Shown here: positions 1 through 8,142 of the stretch, piece by piece | How the letters are laid out: each line of letters begins with the position of its first letter | Position numbering within the stretch: the first letter of the stretch is position 1 | Source: JACKDW01 sp964621785 | GTDB lineage: Bacteria > Myxococcota_A > Polyangia > Nannocystales > Nannocystaceae | Assembly (NCBI GenBank): GCA_964621785.1 | Contig: CAZUPD010000018.1 | Span: 20,672-84,671 of the forward strand | Direction: 5' to 3' | Length of the DNA stretch: 64,000 nt | The notes under the pieces: model-generated | Databases searched by the model: none | Seen by the model: only the letters and a program-made list of their open reading frames with translations | What the model was told of the DNA's origin: nothing | Program-made: the position numbers and the translations under genes

Positions 1-759
1 GCGCTGCGCGCCGCCGCCGACGGTGCCAACATCGTGATCGCAGCCAAGACGGCCGAGCCACATCCGCGGCTGCCGGGAACGATCTACACAGCGGCCGAAG
101 AAATTGAACAGGCCGGTGGCAAAGCGTTGCCATTGGTCGTCGACATTCGCCATGGCGAGCAGATCGCCGCAGCCGTGGCCAAGGCGGTGGAGACATTCGG
201 CGGGATCGATATTTTGGTCAACAACGCCAGTGCAATTTCCCTGACAGGGACCCTGCAAACGACACTCAAGCGCTATGACTTGATGAACCAGGTCAACGCC
301 CGCGGAACCTTCGCCTGTTCCCAAGCCTGCATTCCCCATCTACTCAAGGCCGAAAATCCGCATATCCTCAACATCTCACCGCCGTTGAATATGCATGAAA
401 AATGGTTTCAGAACCACGTAGCCTACACCATGGCCAAGTACGGCATGAGTCTGTGTGTGCTCGGAATGGCGGCGGAATTTCGCCACGAAGGGCTGGCTGT
501 CAACGCACTGTGGCCCCGCACGGCGATCGCAACCGCGGCCGTCATGAACCTCCTAGGTGGTAAGGAGGCCTATTCACGCTGTCGCAAGCCGAGCATTATG
601 TCCGATGCGGCCCATGTAATTTTGACCAGCGATGCCAAGACGACGACCGGCAACTTTTTTATCGACGACGACGTTCTGCGCGGGGCAGGGGTCGAAGACT
701 TGAGTGTATATGCAGATGTACCGGACAGTCAGTTGATGCCCGACTTCTTTGTCGGCTAG
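1..759 (+). CDS. SDR-family oxidoreductase, HSDL2-like (5' end outside window)
   Basis: NAD(P)-dependent short-chain dehydrogenase/reductase. The frame is open from base 1, so the true start and the first part of the Rossmann glycine motif lie upstream. Visible are the NNAS element of the SDR central sheet (LVNNASAI), the DIR segment that follows the second strand, and a YTMAK catalytic tetrad motif with the Tyr and Lys in the expected YxxxK spacing. The stretch beginning AAKTAEPHPRLPGTIY and the weakly conserved ILNISPPLN region are typical of hydroxysteroid-dehydrogenase-like protein 2 relatives. The C-terminal SCP2 sterol-carrier domain of animal HSDL2 is absent. The substrate cannot be inferred. 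It is followed by a 180-bp gap and a co-directional secreted protein. Confidence 0.85.
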   Translation, partial: ALRAAADGANIVIAAKTAEPHPRLPGTIYTAAEEIEQAGGKALPLVVDIRHGEQIAAAVAKAVETFGGIDILVNNASAISLTGTLQTTLKRYDLMNQVNARGTFACSQACIPHLLKAENPHILNISPPLNMHEKWFQNHVAYTMAKYGMSLCVLGMAAEFRHEGLAVNALWPRTAIATAAVMNLLGGKEAYSRCRKPSIMSDAAHVILTSDAKTTTGNFFIDDDVLRGAGVEDLSVYADVPDSQLMPDFFVG

Positions 760-942
760 TTCAGGTCTTTTCCGCAAAACCGCGACTTCGCCGCCACTCG
801 CGAGACAAGATATGCAGGGTGGCGCGAACGAGTTCGTGAAGCGCTGCCGCCGACAGGCCGATTTCGTCCCTGAGGATATGTCGAAAAAGACATGTCCAAA
901 GTCGTACTGGCATTTGTGCGCCGAAGCGGGCACCATCTTGAC

Positions 943-1644
943 ATGGTTCGAGGTCGTGTCCGCACCCAAAGAATTCGGGTCGCCTGCCGTGTGATCGGAC
1001 TCGTGGCACTCACGAGTAGTGCGCAGGCCGACGCGCGTGAGCCGCTCGACCCATATCCGCGTTTGGTGATTGCCGGCGGGCCGTTGATCGGCCCAACAAT
1101 CGCCAGCGAGGAGGACTGCCGGGCAAACGGGCCGACCTACTACTGCGAAAACAACGGCTACTTCCTCGGGCTCGGAGCCAACCTCGAGGCCCGTGTCCGT
1201 CTACGCAAATTACTGTATGTACATCTTCGTGGACTCATCGTCGGCAACACAGCCCGCACAGAGGGTGCCTATTCCGGCGCCGGAGGAACAGGCATCGGCA
1301 TCGGGGTCTACCACCGGTACCTATTTGCCCGCGGCGAGTATCTGTTGTTAGGAGCATTTGGCAGCAATCTCTACCGAGCGCCATTTCAAGATGAGCGCAT
1401 GTCGACCGTGGTGATGGGTAACCACGCGGGATTGCTGAGTACAGGTCTGCGGACCCATCTCACCGGACGCTTGGGAATCGAGCTGTGGGGAGGCCTGATG
1501 ATCGGTCCGCGAATTTTGAGGACAACCATGCGCGAGGAACTCAACGAGGACCGGGTGCAGGTCAGCTTCCTCGCCGGGTTTAACCTGACGTTCGATGCGC
1601 TCATCAACCGGGCACCGGCGAGTGCCCCACCGGCGGCTCCATAA
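943..1644 (+). CDS. Secreted protein of unknown function, possibly outer-membrane
   Basis: I do not recognise a named family. The start is placed at ATG 943 because it gives a plausible signal peptide: an Arg-rich N-terminus, a hydrophobic stretch VIGLVALTSS and a likely AQA-DA cleavage site. An in-frame ATG at 892 would put unlikely charged sequence in front. The mature part of about 205 residues has alternating short hydrophobic/Gly-rich strands (LGLGANLEARVRL, GTGIGIGVYHRYLF, LGIELWGGLMIGP), as in small outer-membrane barrels. It also has two cysteines near its start (EEDCRANG, YYCENN) that could pair. The C-terminus is Pro/Ala-rich and does not end in an aromatic residue. The barrel idea is inference only. 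Confidence 0.5.
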   Translation: MVRGRVRTQRIRVACRVIGLVALTSSAQADAREPLDPYPRLVIAGGPLIGPTIASEEDCRANGPTYYCENNGYFLGLGANLEARVRLRKLLYVHLRGLIVGNTARTEGAYSGAGGTGIGIGVYHRYLFARGEYLLLGAFGSNLYRAPFQDERMSTVVMGNHAGLLSTGLRTHLTGRLGIELWGGLMIGPRILRTTMREELNEDRVQVSFLAGFNLTFDALINRAPASAPPAAP

Positions 1645-1653
1645 AAGAATGCA

Positions 1654-2835
1654 TTACCTGTGCACATCGCCCTCGCAGGAACGTTGAACACGTTCACGAT
1701 CAACTCGCGTACAAATGGGTAACTTACGCGCGCCAAATAGTTCCCGAATATTCTTTGTAAGTGCATCAATTTGTTCGGGGAGATGGCTCGCTGAGATCGT
1801 GAGCCGCAGTCGACTCGCACCGTGGGGCACAGTCGGCGGCCGAATCGCTTGCACGTGAAAACCGCGGTCGCTCAGGGCCCGGCTCAGCGTCAGTGCATCC
1901 TCGTTGCTACCGACAATCAATGGGATGATCGGCGTAACACGGGGCTCAATCCCCAATCCACGGGAGAGCCGATGTAGATTTTCTCGAAGCTGCGCACGGC
2001 GTTTTTGACCCTCGCACCCGAGCACAAGGTCGAGTGCACACTGAATCGCGGCGATCAAATGCGGAGACACTCCGGTGCTAAACACCATCCCTCGGGCATG
2101 GGTCCGGATCCATTGGCAGATGAGACGACTACTCGCAACAAATGCCCCGGCGCATCCGAGGGCCTTCCCACAGGTCCCAACCAACAGGGTGGGACAGACA
2201 TTGTGGTGCCCGCTAAATGTTAGATGTTTCTCGTACAACCCCAAACTATGGGCCTCGTCGAGGTACACCAAGCCACCTTGCGCAACATGCTGATACACAT
2301 AGTTGGGCAGAACCGTGTCGCCGTCCATCGAGAAAAACGATTCGGTGAACCACCAGCAAAGCGTTTTTGGATGGGGCGCCGGCGGGGGTTGCCGATGGCG
2401 CAAGATCGTCTTGTCAGCTTTGGTCAGTCGAAGCCCGTCGATGAGACTCGCGTGGTTGAGACGGTCGCTAAACACCTGATCGTTCGCAGCGACCAGGCAA
2501 GCCGGCACACTCGAGTTGAGCTGAAAACCCGACGGGAACAGGACGGCATCCGGGTAGCCAACAACCTCGGCGAGTCGATGTTCGAGCTCGCGGTGACTTG
2601 GATGGTCACCGCAGATCAGCCGCGACGCGGTCGCACCCGGAACGGCTTGGACCTGTGACAAACGCAGACCGAGTCCGAGATAATCGTTGCTACAAAAACC
2701 GACGACCCGGCGTCCGTTGAGGAGGTACGTCGTTCCCTGATGATCTGCGATCGCGGGAAGTTGCCGGACGAGATTTTGCGCTCGCTCGCTGGCGAGTTGA
2801 TGCTCGATTCGCTGCTCGAGGAGGGTGCCGTGCAC
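1654..2835 (-). CDS. bioF: 8-amino-7-oxononanoate synthase-like PLP enzyme (BioF/KBL family)
   Basis: Alpha-oxoamine synthase, which condenses an amino acid with an acyl-CoA or acyl-ACP using PLP. BioF makes the biotin precursor KAPA. Recognisable motifs in order are FCSNDYLGL, GATASRLICG with HRELE, NHASLIDG, DEAHSLGLY (Asp contacting the PLP ring nitrogen), TCGKALGCAGAF (Lys forming the Schiff base) and RPPTVPHGASRLRLTISA near the C-terminus, which is characteristic of BioF. The frame opens with GTG at 2910, but that would overlap the divergent rsmG start. GTG at 2835 gives a family-typical length of about 393 residues. No clear Shine-Dalgarno decides between them. No other biotin genes are nearby, so another alpha-oxoamine synthase remains possible. 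Confidence 0.8.
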   Translation of the reverse strand: MHGTLLEQRIEHQLASERAQNLVRQLPAIADHQGTTYLLNGRRVVGFCSNDYLGLGLRLSQVQAVPGATASRLICGDHPSHRELEHRLAEVVGYPDAVLFPSGFQLNSSVPACLVAANDQVFSDRLNHASLIDGLRLTKADKTILRHRQPPPAPHPKTLCWWFTESFFSMDGDTVLPNYVYQHVAQGGLVYLDEAHSLGLYEKHLTFSGHHNVCPTLLVGTCGKALGCAGAFVASSRLICQWIRTHARGMVFSTGVSPHLIAAIQCALDLVLGCEGQKRRAQLRENLHRLSRGLGIEPRVTPIIPLIVGSNEDALTLSRALSDRGFHVQAIRPPTVPHGASRLRLTISASHLPEQIDALTKNIRELFGARKLPICTRVDRERVQRSCEGDVHR

Positions 2836-2891
2836 GCCGGGAGGATGCTTGCTTTTGCGAAAGAGTTCGAGGAAAACACCGGAAGAGTGAT

Positions 2892-3482
2892 GTGACCTTG
2901 CCCGATCCACATTCCGCAGATGTTCGCCGAAGGTTGGACCAGCTCAAGCAACTTTGGCAGCGCTACGGTCGCGTGATGAACTTAACCAGTGACCTCGATA
3001 GTTCTAACCTCGACCGGCACATCGCAGAGGCGAGGGTTGTATTGCGGCTCGTCGCCAAGCACCACGAACTTGCCGGACTCCAGTGGTTGGATGTCGGAAG
3101 TGGGGGAGGAATGCCCGGGCTTGTGATCATGGCATGTGCTCCGCAGATCGAGATGACACTTGTGGAACCACGAGCAAAACGCGCAGCATTCTTGGAAATC
3201 GCAGTAGGGGCACTCGGGATCCACAGCCGGGTTGTCCGAGCCCGCATCGAGGGGACGAGATGGCAAGCCGTCAGTGGAGATACCCCGGAGTCAAACTACG
3301 ATGTGGCGAGTGCGCGCGCTGTCTTTTCGCCGGCCAAGTGGCTCGAAGTCGGATTGGGGTTGGTTCGCCCGGGCGGAACCGTTGTTGTGGAGCTTCCGCC
3401 AGACGCAACTGCACCAGGTAATCCGTACGAGAAATGTGTCGAAGCCGGGTGGGGATGTGCCGCCTACAAGCGACCGAGCTGA
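2892..3482 (+). CDS. rsmG: 16S rRNA (guanine527-N7)-methyltransferase RsmG
   Basis: SAM-dependent methyltransferase that modifies G527 of 16S rRNA in the 530 loop (GidB). The N-terminal helix with RYGRVMNLTS is the usual RsmG entry. The SAM site is WLDVGSGGGMPGLV, followed by TLVEPRAKRAAFLE, SARAVFSPAKWLE and LVRPGGTVVV. The length of 196 residues fits the family. The GTG start at 2892 follows GGAAGAG. In many bacteria rsmG sits with mnmG, parA and parB near the origin. Here it stands alone, but a perfect parS site starts only two bases after its stop codon, so the origin/partition association is partly preserved. Confidence 0.93.
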   Translation: MTLPDPHSADVRRRLDQLKQLWQRYGRVMNLTSDLDSSNLDRHIAEARVVLRLVAKHHELAGLQWLDVGSGGGMPGLVIMACAPQIEMTLVEPRAKRAAFLEIAVGALGIHSRVVRARIEGTRWQAVSGDTPESNYDVASARAVFSPAKWLEVGLGLVRPGGTVVVELPPDATAPGNPYEKCVEAGWGCAAYKRPS

Positions 3483-3483
3483 A

Positions 3484-3499
3484 CGTTTCACGTGAAACG
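3484..3499. promoter_or_regulatory. parS: parS site 1 (ParB-binding centromere sequence)
   Basis: The 16-bp perfect palindrome CGTTTCACGTGAAACG contains the 14-bp core GTTTCACGTGAAAC of the widely conserved chromosomal parS. ParB binds and spreads from such sites to drive origin segregation with ParA and to load SMC. It lies directly after rsmG. parA and parB are not in the window. Confidence 0.93.
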
Positions 3500-3617
3500 A
3501 TGGTTGAGTTGAAGCTCGCAAGCACGATGAGCAGCAGACCCGTGAAATCTCGAGCATGCGTCCGAGTACCTCACTGCGTTCTCGGGTCGACAGCAAATTC
3601 AGTAATCGCGCCACTCA

Positions 3618-3943
3618 AACTAACTTAGGCGGATCCCGTGAAGTCTCTGTCGTGCAGAGTCGACAGGTCAGTTGGACTGGCAAACGCGCGACTCGAACGT
3701 AGGCGGAAAACCCGCAAAACCTCTGTGCAGAGTCGACAGGTCACCCAGATGGACCGGTAAACGCGCGACTTGAACGTAGGTGGATAACCCGTGAACTCTC
3801 TGTCGTGCACAACTCGCTACTCCCGAGTCACCCAGTTGGACTGGTAAACACGCGACTCGAACGTAGGTGGATAACCCGCGAACTCTCTGTCGTGCACAAC
3901 TCGCTACCCGTCGACAGGTCACCCAGTTGGACTGGTAAACGGG
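3618..3943. repeat. Tandem repeat array A (about 77-91 bp units)
   Basis: Non-coding array. The unit begins GGACTGGTAAACNCGCGACT and contains AACGTAGG, TGGATAACCCG, AACTCTCTGTCGTGC and GTCACCCAGTT. Copies start near 3674, 3751, 3838 and 3929 (the last partial), with a decayed leading piece from about 3618. Spacings are 77, 87 and 91 bp. Two copies carry GGTGGATAA (3779-3787, 3866-3874), one mismatch from the DnaA-box core TGTGGATAA. No convincing coding frame runs through it. Its place between two parS sites suggests an origin- or centromere-related role, which is inference. Confidence 0.8.
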
Positions 3944-4127
3944 CTACTCCAAGCTTCTCGAGTCGACAGCAAATTCATTTGATCGAGTGGCCAAGTCACC
4001 CAGTTCGACTACTCCAACCTTCTCGAGTCGGCAGCAGATCCATTTGATCGAGTGGCCAAGTCACCCAGTTCGACTACTCCAAGCTTCTCGAGTCGGCAGC
4101 AGATCCATTTGATCGAGTGGCCAAACC
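3944..4127. repeat. Tandem repeat array B (65-bp units, three copies)
   Basis: Units begin CTACTCCAAGCTTCTCGAGT and continue through CATTTGATCGAGTGGCC to CACCCAGTTCGA. They start at 3944, 4009 and 4074, a regular 65-bp period with few differences. The CACCCAGTT end is shared with array A, so B probably arose from A. The following 190 bp up to the second parS are non-coding and keep shorter related pieces. Confidence 0.85.
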
Positions 4128-4316
4128 CAGGCAACCCGAGTTAACCGACGACAACCCCAGTGGACGAGATCGGCTCAGTTGAACGGCTGACCGACTCCAT
4201 CGACTACTCCGCCGGGTAACTCGAATTGAACTAAAACTCCAAGGCTGACCGACGCTAGGCTGACTGGGGTCCTCGAGTTGACCGCGACTGTCACCACCCG
4301 AGCATCCTTCGAGCAC

Positions 4317-4330
4317 GTTTCACGTGGAAC
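4317..4330. promoter_or_regulatory. parS: parS site 2 (one mismatch)
   Basis: GTTTCACGTGGAAC differs from the perfect core by one base (A to G in the right half-site). It overlaps the end of the minus-strand rhomboid gene: the TGA stop at 4320-4322 is made from the site's central bases. With the perfect site 830 bp away it forms a pair around the repeat arrays. Confidence 0.8.
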
Positions 4331-5612
4331 CATCGGGCCCAACTTCGGCGCAGGTCTCGACGTGTTCCTCGATCTCGTCGTTGGGTGTGTCGAGCATCTT
4401 GCGTGCTTTCTGAATTTGCTTAAGTCCTTCCTCTGTTCGTCCCTGCTTGCAGCGTATCCAGCCGAGCGTATCGAGAAAATCTGGTGACTCCGGATCTTGC
4501 GCGAGTGCGCGGGTAACGAGTTGCTCCGCTCGTTCGAGTTCGACGCCGAGCAGGGCAAACTGGTAGGCGATTGCATTCTGCAAAATCGCGTCATCGGGCC
4601 TGCTCTCCAAGGCGTCCTCGAGATAGGGGAGGGAACGATCCACATCACCCTGCTCGATCAGGCGAAAACCGACAAAGAACGGATAGTTCGGACGACCCTC
4701 TGGCTGTAGCGTTGCGGCGAGCAACACACCGGCCATGGCCAGCGAACCGACAGAGGCCGGAAGTCGGTAATGCTGTGGATGCAGGTACATCAGTGCGGCG
4801 AGCCCACCTGCAACGAGGCCACCGATATGCCCGGCCTGGGCAATGGCCGGGATGTAAAAACCGAGCAGGATGATCGCTCCGAGCATCCAACCCAGACGAT
4901 TGGCGAGAATCGGTTCGAGTTCGATGCGAACCATGACGGGTCCCCATAACCGCGCAATCCACAAGAGTGCAGCGAGGCCGAGAATGCCTGCCGATGCACC
5001 GACGACATAACGGGCTTCCGCCCACGCACATGACGCGAGGGCACCGGCCAAGGCACTCATCACAAAAACTGTTAGGAGACCTCGCGCTCCCCAAACACGC
5101 TCGATCCACGGTCCGATCGAAGCCAGCGCGGTGAGGTTCAAAACAAGATGAATCCACGAGCCGTGCATGAAGCTAGTCGTCAACAACCGCCACCACTCTT
5201 GCTCGATCCAAACCCGGGTGAGATCGAGGGCACCGACGGTGGTCAGCAAGGCCGGATCGAGAATCCAGTACGAATCGAGGAGTGCTCGAGTCGGGTCCTC
5301 GGCGAGCTTCCAAACAAACATGAGCTCAGCGGCGAAGTAGGTCGCACACACGAAGAGAAGAACCATCGTCGCAGGGCTTCCCCGCAGGGTCGGTTCCGCT
5401 TGCCACCCACGGTTTTTTTCATGTGTTCCTGTGGACAGTTCTTGTACGGACTCGCGAGCTCCAGGCTTCTCACTGAGTTCGGAACGCATGATCGCAGAAA
5501 CGGACCAGGGGACGCTCTTCGATGCACAGTCCGTGACTACGAGCATCTGGCGGTTGTGACCAGAACTTGGTGAGTCCGGGCGGGGCTTTTGGGCGAATCG
5601 CTCTTCCGCCAT
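4320..5612 (-). CDS. Rhomboid-family intramembrane serine protease with C-terminal TPR region
   Basis: Predicted membrane protease of the GlpG/rhomboid type. Numbered from ATG 5612, the signature FMHGSWIHLVLNLTAL gives His150, His155 and Asn159. The nucleophile motif GASAG puts Ser at about 207, and AGHIGGLVAG gives the catalytic His at about 262. Both members of the Ser-His dyad are present, so it should be active. Several membrane helices lie between residues 80 and 310. After the last helix, TPR-like helices follow (RSLPYLEDALESRPDDAILQ, ERAEQLVTRALAQDP), probably for protein contacts. The frame is open to 5771, but ATG 5612 is the more natural start. The stop codon lies inside parS site 2. 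A TGYANNTRCA motif occurs at 4780 (MYLHPQHY). Confidence 0.85.
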   Translation of the reverse strand: MAEERFAQKPRPDSPSSGHNRQMLVVTDCASKSVPWSVSAIMRSELSEKPGARESVQELSTGTHEKNRGWQAEPTLRGSPATMVLLFVCATYFAAELMFVWKLAEDPTRALLDSYWILDPALLTTVGALDLTRVWIEQEWWRLLTTSFMHGSWIHLVLNLTALASIGPWIERVWGARGLLTVFVMSALAGALASCAWAEARYVVGASAGILGLAALLWIARLWGPVMVRIELEPILANRLGWMLGAIILLGFYIPAIAQAGHIGGLVAGGLAALMYLHPQHYRLPASVGSLAMAGVLLAATLQPEGRPNYPFFVGFRLIEQGDVDRSLPYLEDALESRPDDAILQNAIAYQFALLGVELERAEQLVTRALAQDPESPDFLDTLGWIRCKQGRTEEGLKQIQKARKMLDTPNDEIEEHVETCAEVGPDGST

Positions 5613-5777
5613 CGCACGCACAATAACAGCCGCCGACCCCCTAGCCCACGTTTCCGGTAGTTTATAAATGCGCCCGAATTTTGCGCTATCGATCCTCAAA
5701 TTGAGATATGACGAGTGCCATTCCACACGTGTGGTGATGATTGAAGTCGACGAGCAGCCGCGGTAGTCCAACGATCC

Positions 5778-6830
5778 GTGCCTGCGCAGACACCAACCGT
5801 GCTTGCGATTGAATCCTCCTGTGACGAGACGGCCTGTGCAGTCGTTTCAGGATTGTATGTACAATCTTCTGTGGTCGCGTCGCAGGTCGAAATCCACTCG
5901 CGTTTTGGCGGTGTGGTGCCCGAATTGGCCAGTCGTCATCACCTCGGTGCAGTGGTCCCGGTTGTCGAACAAGCGCTCGAACAATCGGGTACGACCCTCG
6001 CACAACTCGACGGGCTGGCGGTAACCGACGGGCCCGGTTTGGCCGGCGCACTGCTGGTCGGTGTGCAAATGGCCCGTGGGTTGGCGGCGGCGACCGGGCT
6101 ACCGTTACACGGAATCCATCACATGGAAGGGCACGTGTTTTCGCCATTCTTGGGCGATGAGCACTGCGAAGCGACGGCGTTTGAGCCCCATGTGGCCCTG
6201 TTGGTATCCGGCGGGCACACCGAACTCGTCCACGTCGCCGGGTTTGAGGACTATCGCCTGCTCGGCGCAACGCGGGACGATGCCGCCGGCGAAGCCTACG
6301 ACAAGGTCGCGAAAATGCTGGGACTCGGTTACCCAGGGGGGCCAGTGATCGACCGCTTGGCCACGGAGGGGAATCCTTCGGCGCACAGCTTTCCACGCGC
6401 GATGATGGCCCGCCGCGACAACCTGGAGTTCTCATTTTCGGGCCTAAAAACTGCTGTCTTGGTGACCCTCGAACGCGAAGGCCAACCGCAGTCGCGCGCG
6501 GCCCTGGCGGATATTTGCGCGAGTTTCCAAGCGGCGGTGGTCGAGGTTTTGGTGGTCAAGGCATTACGTGCATGTGCAAAAGTTTCTGCATCCGTCCTGC
6601 ACGTCGTCGGCGGGGTTTCGGCCAACCGAGGGTTACGCGCACAACTCACCGAGAAGGCAGAGGCCAAAGGGATCCGCACACGGGTCCCGCAACTGCGCTA
6701 CTGCGGTGACAATGCAGCAATGATCGGCGCCGCGGCAGCCCACCGAATCGCAGTCGGACGCCCGCCGCGGGTCGACGTCGACACCAGCCGCTCACTCGAC
6801 CAAGTCGGGGTAGGGGAATCAGGTGGCTAA
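5778..6830 (+). CDS. tsaD: tRNA N6-adenosine threonylcarbamoyltransferase TsaD
   Basis: Transfers threonylcarbamoyl to A37 of ANN-decoding tRNAs, with TsaB/TsaE in the cytoplasm. The family start LAIESSCDETA is near residue 9. The metal-binding HHMEGH is at about 114-119, followed by LLVSGGHTELV, AYDKVAKMLGLGYPGGP, FSGLKTAV and CGDNAAMIGAAA at the C-terminus. The length of 350 residues is normal and the start is GTG 5778. Where most TsaD proteins read a variable turn, this one has SGLYVQSS, encoded across a TGTATGTACA motif at 5854. A second copy lies at 6569. Confidence 0.96.
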   Translation: MPAQTPTVLAIESSCDETACAVVSGLYVQSSVVASQVEIHSRFGGVVPELASRHHLGAVVPVVEQALEQSGTTLAQLDGLAVTDGPGLAGALLVGVQMARGLAAATGLPLHGIHHMEGHVFSPFLGDEHCEATAFEPHVALLVSGGHTELVHVAGFEDYRLLGATRDDAAGEAYDKVAKMLGLGYPGGPVIDRLATEGNPSAHSFPRAMMARRDNLEFSFSGLKTAVLVTLEREGQPQSRAALADICASFQAAVVEVLVVKALRACAKVSASVLHVVGGVSANRGLRAQLTEKAEAKGIRTRVPQLRYCGDNAAMIGAAAAHRIAVGRPPRVDVDTSRSLDQVGVGESGG

Positions 6831-6931
6831 ACTTGTAGATGCCCTGAGATTGCAGGCGTCGTCGATTCGCCACGGGAAATATCAGTGCAAATACAACTTC
6901 TACGCGCCCAAGAAGCGCAGGAACGCTAGCG

Positions 6932-7762
6932 ATGGTTGAGTCTCCCGAGACGGTATTGCGCCGCCATGGCATCCGCGCCCGCCACAGCTGGGGGCAAAAC
7001 TTCCTGCGCTCGCCCGAGGTTTTGCGGGAAATTGTCGCCGCGAGTGGAGCAGGTCCCGGTCTGCGCGTGGTCGAGATCGGGGCGGGCTTGGGCACACTGA
7101 CTGCCGCGTTGCTGGCAACGGGTGCGGACGTTTGGGCGATCGAACGCGACCGCGATCTGTGCGAGGTTTTGCGCCGCGAGTTTGAGCAAATGCCGCAGCT
7201 GCAACTGTTCGAGGCGGATGCGGTGCGGTTTGCCTACGACGCTGCGGCAGAGGGTCTGTCGGCACAACCCGTAATCGTCGGCAATCTTCCGTACCAGATC
7301 ACCGGACCGCTGTTGTTTGCGCTGCTCAACTATCACACGGTGACGGGGCCATGGATTGTCATGGTGCAAAAAGAGGTGGCCGACCGATTGTGTGCGGACC
7401 CAGGCTCGCGAAAGTACGGTGGCGCGACGGTGTTGCTGTCCCACCGGCGGGCGATCAATCTGGTGTGCGAGGCACCTCGTGGGTGTTTTGTGCCAGCGCC
7501 GCGAGTCGATTCCGCAGTGATTCGCCTCGACCCGTTGCCGCAACCGCGTGGCCATGTCGGCGATCCCGAGGGATTTCGCGTGCTCGTGCGAACCGCCTTT
7601 CAACGCCGGCGCAAGATGTTGACCAACTGCCTAGCGCCACTGGCGAGCGCTGACGAGATCCGACAGTGGTGTGCGACCGCCGGGATCGACCCGACGCTCC
7701 GCCCAGAAAAATTGTCTTGCGAGGCATTTGCAAGTTTGCAACGAGCAAGGGAGAATTTTTAG
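6932..7762 (+). CDS. rsmA: 16S rRNA dimethyladenosine transferase RsmA (KsgA)
   Basis: Dimethylates A1518 and A1519 of 16S rRNA late in 30S assembly. The entry motif HSWGQNFLRSPEV is at residues 18-30, the SAM loop VVEIGAGLGTLT at about 46-57, and the catalytic motif NLPYQITGPLL at about 118. The KsgA C-terminal domain with RCFVPAPRVDSAV-type sequence and the closing LRPEKLSCEAFASL are present. The length of 276 residues is typical. It starts 100 bp after tsaD on the same strand. No strong Shine-Dalgarno is visible, but ATG 6932 is the only start before the conserved helix. Downstream lies a tandem-repeat spacer before mutM. Confidence 0.95.
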   Translation: MVESPETVLRRHGIRARHSWGQNFLRSPEVLREIVAASGAGPGLRVVEIGAGLGTLTAALLATGADVWAIERDRDLCEVLRREFEQMPQLQLFEADAVRFAYDAAAEGLSAQPVIVGNLPYQITGPLLFALLNYHTVTGPWIVMVQKEVADRLCADPGSRKYGGATVLLSHRRAINLVCEAPRGCFVPAPRVDSAVIRLDPLPQPRGHVGDPEGFRVLVRTAFQRRRKMLTNCLAPLASADEIRQWCATAGIDPTLRPEKLSCEAFASLQRARENF

Positions 7763-7833
7763 GATCGCAGCGAGTTGTACTCGTAGGACAAGGGATTCGG
7801 GCCGCGGTTCGTACCGTCGAGCCCGGGCATCGA

Positions 7834-8000
7834 GCGCCTTCGAGTTCTGGGCAAGGATTCGGGCGACAGGCCATCGAGGCCGACACTTGGTTTCCGGCAC
7901 TTGGGTTCTCGCGTCTTCGAGGTCTGGCAAGGATTCGGTCGACTGCCTATTGAGGCTGGTACTTAGGTTCACGCGCCTTCGAGGTCTGGGCGAGGCGTAC
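7834..8000. repeat. Short tandem repeat array between rsmA and mutM
   Basis: Two full units and a partial third begin with GCGYCTTCGAGKTCTGG at 7834, 7911 and 7973, followed by CAAGGATTCGG, CGAC and GAGGC elements. Spacing is 77 then 62 bp. The whole rsmA-mutM gap (7763-8142) holds no convincing gene. The unit is unrelated in sequence to the arrays near parS apart from a similar length. Confidence 0.75.
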
Positions 8001-8142
8001 GTCTCCGTCGCTTGTCCGCCATTCAATGCCTATACATCATTTGATCCAACCTCGAACGCAAAGAACCCAAGTGCCGACCGCGACAGCCTGTCGCGGCCCG
8101 AACCCTTTGCCCTACAAGTAAACTGCCCCGCGATCTTAAAAA

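Noticed and set aside
1850..1864. Third parS (TTGCACGTGAAAAC)
   Set aside because: Three mismatches to the core and inside the BioF coding sequence; better treated as chance.
3618..4127. CRISPR array near parS
   Set aside because: The repeats are long, contiguous and vary throughout; there is no short identical repeat with unique spacers and no cas gene.
6823..6939. Short frame between tsaD and rsmA beginning MAKLVDAL
   Set aside because: Only 38 codons, it overlaps both neighbours, has no good ribosome binding site and resembles the spurious frames often called across tRNA-like sequence. I could not fold a tRNA there either.
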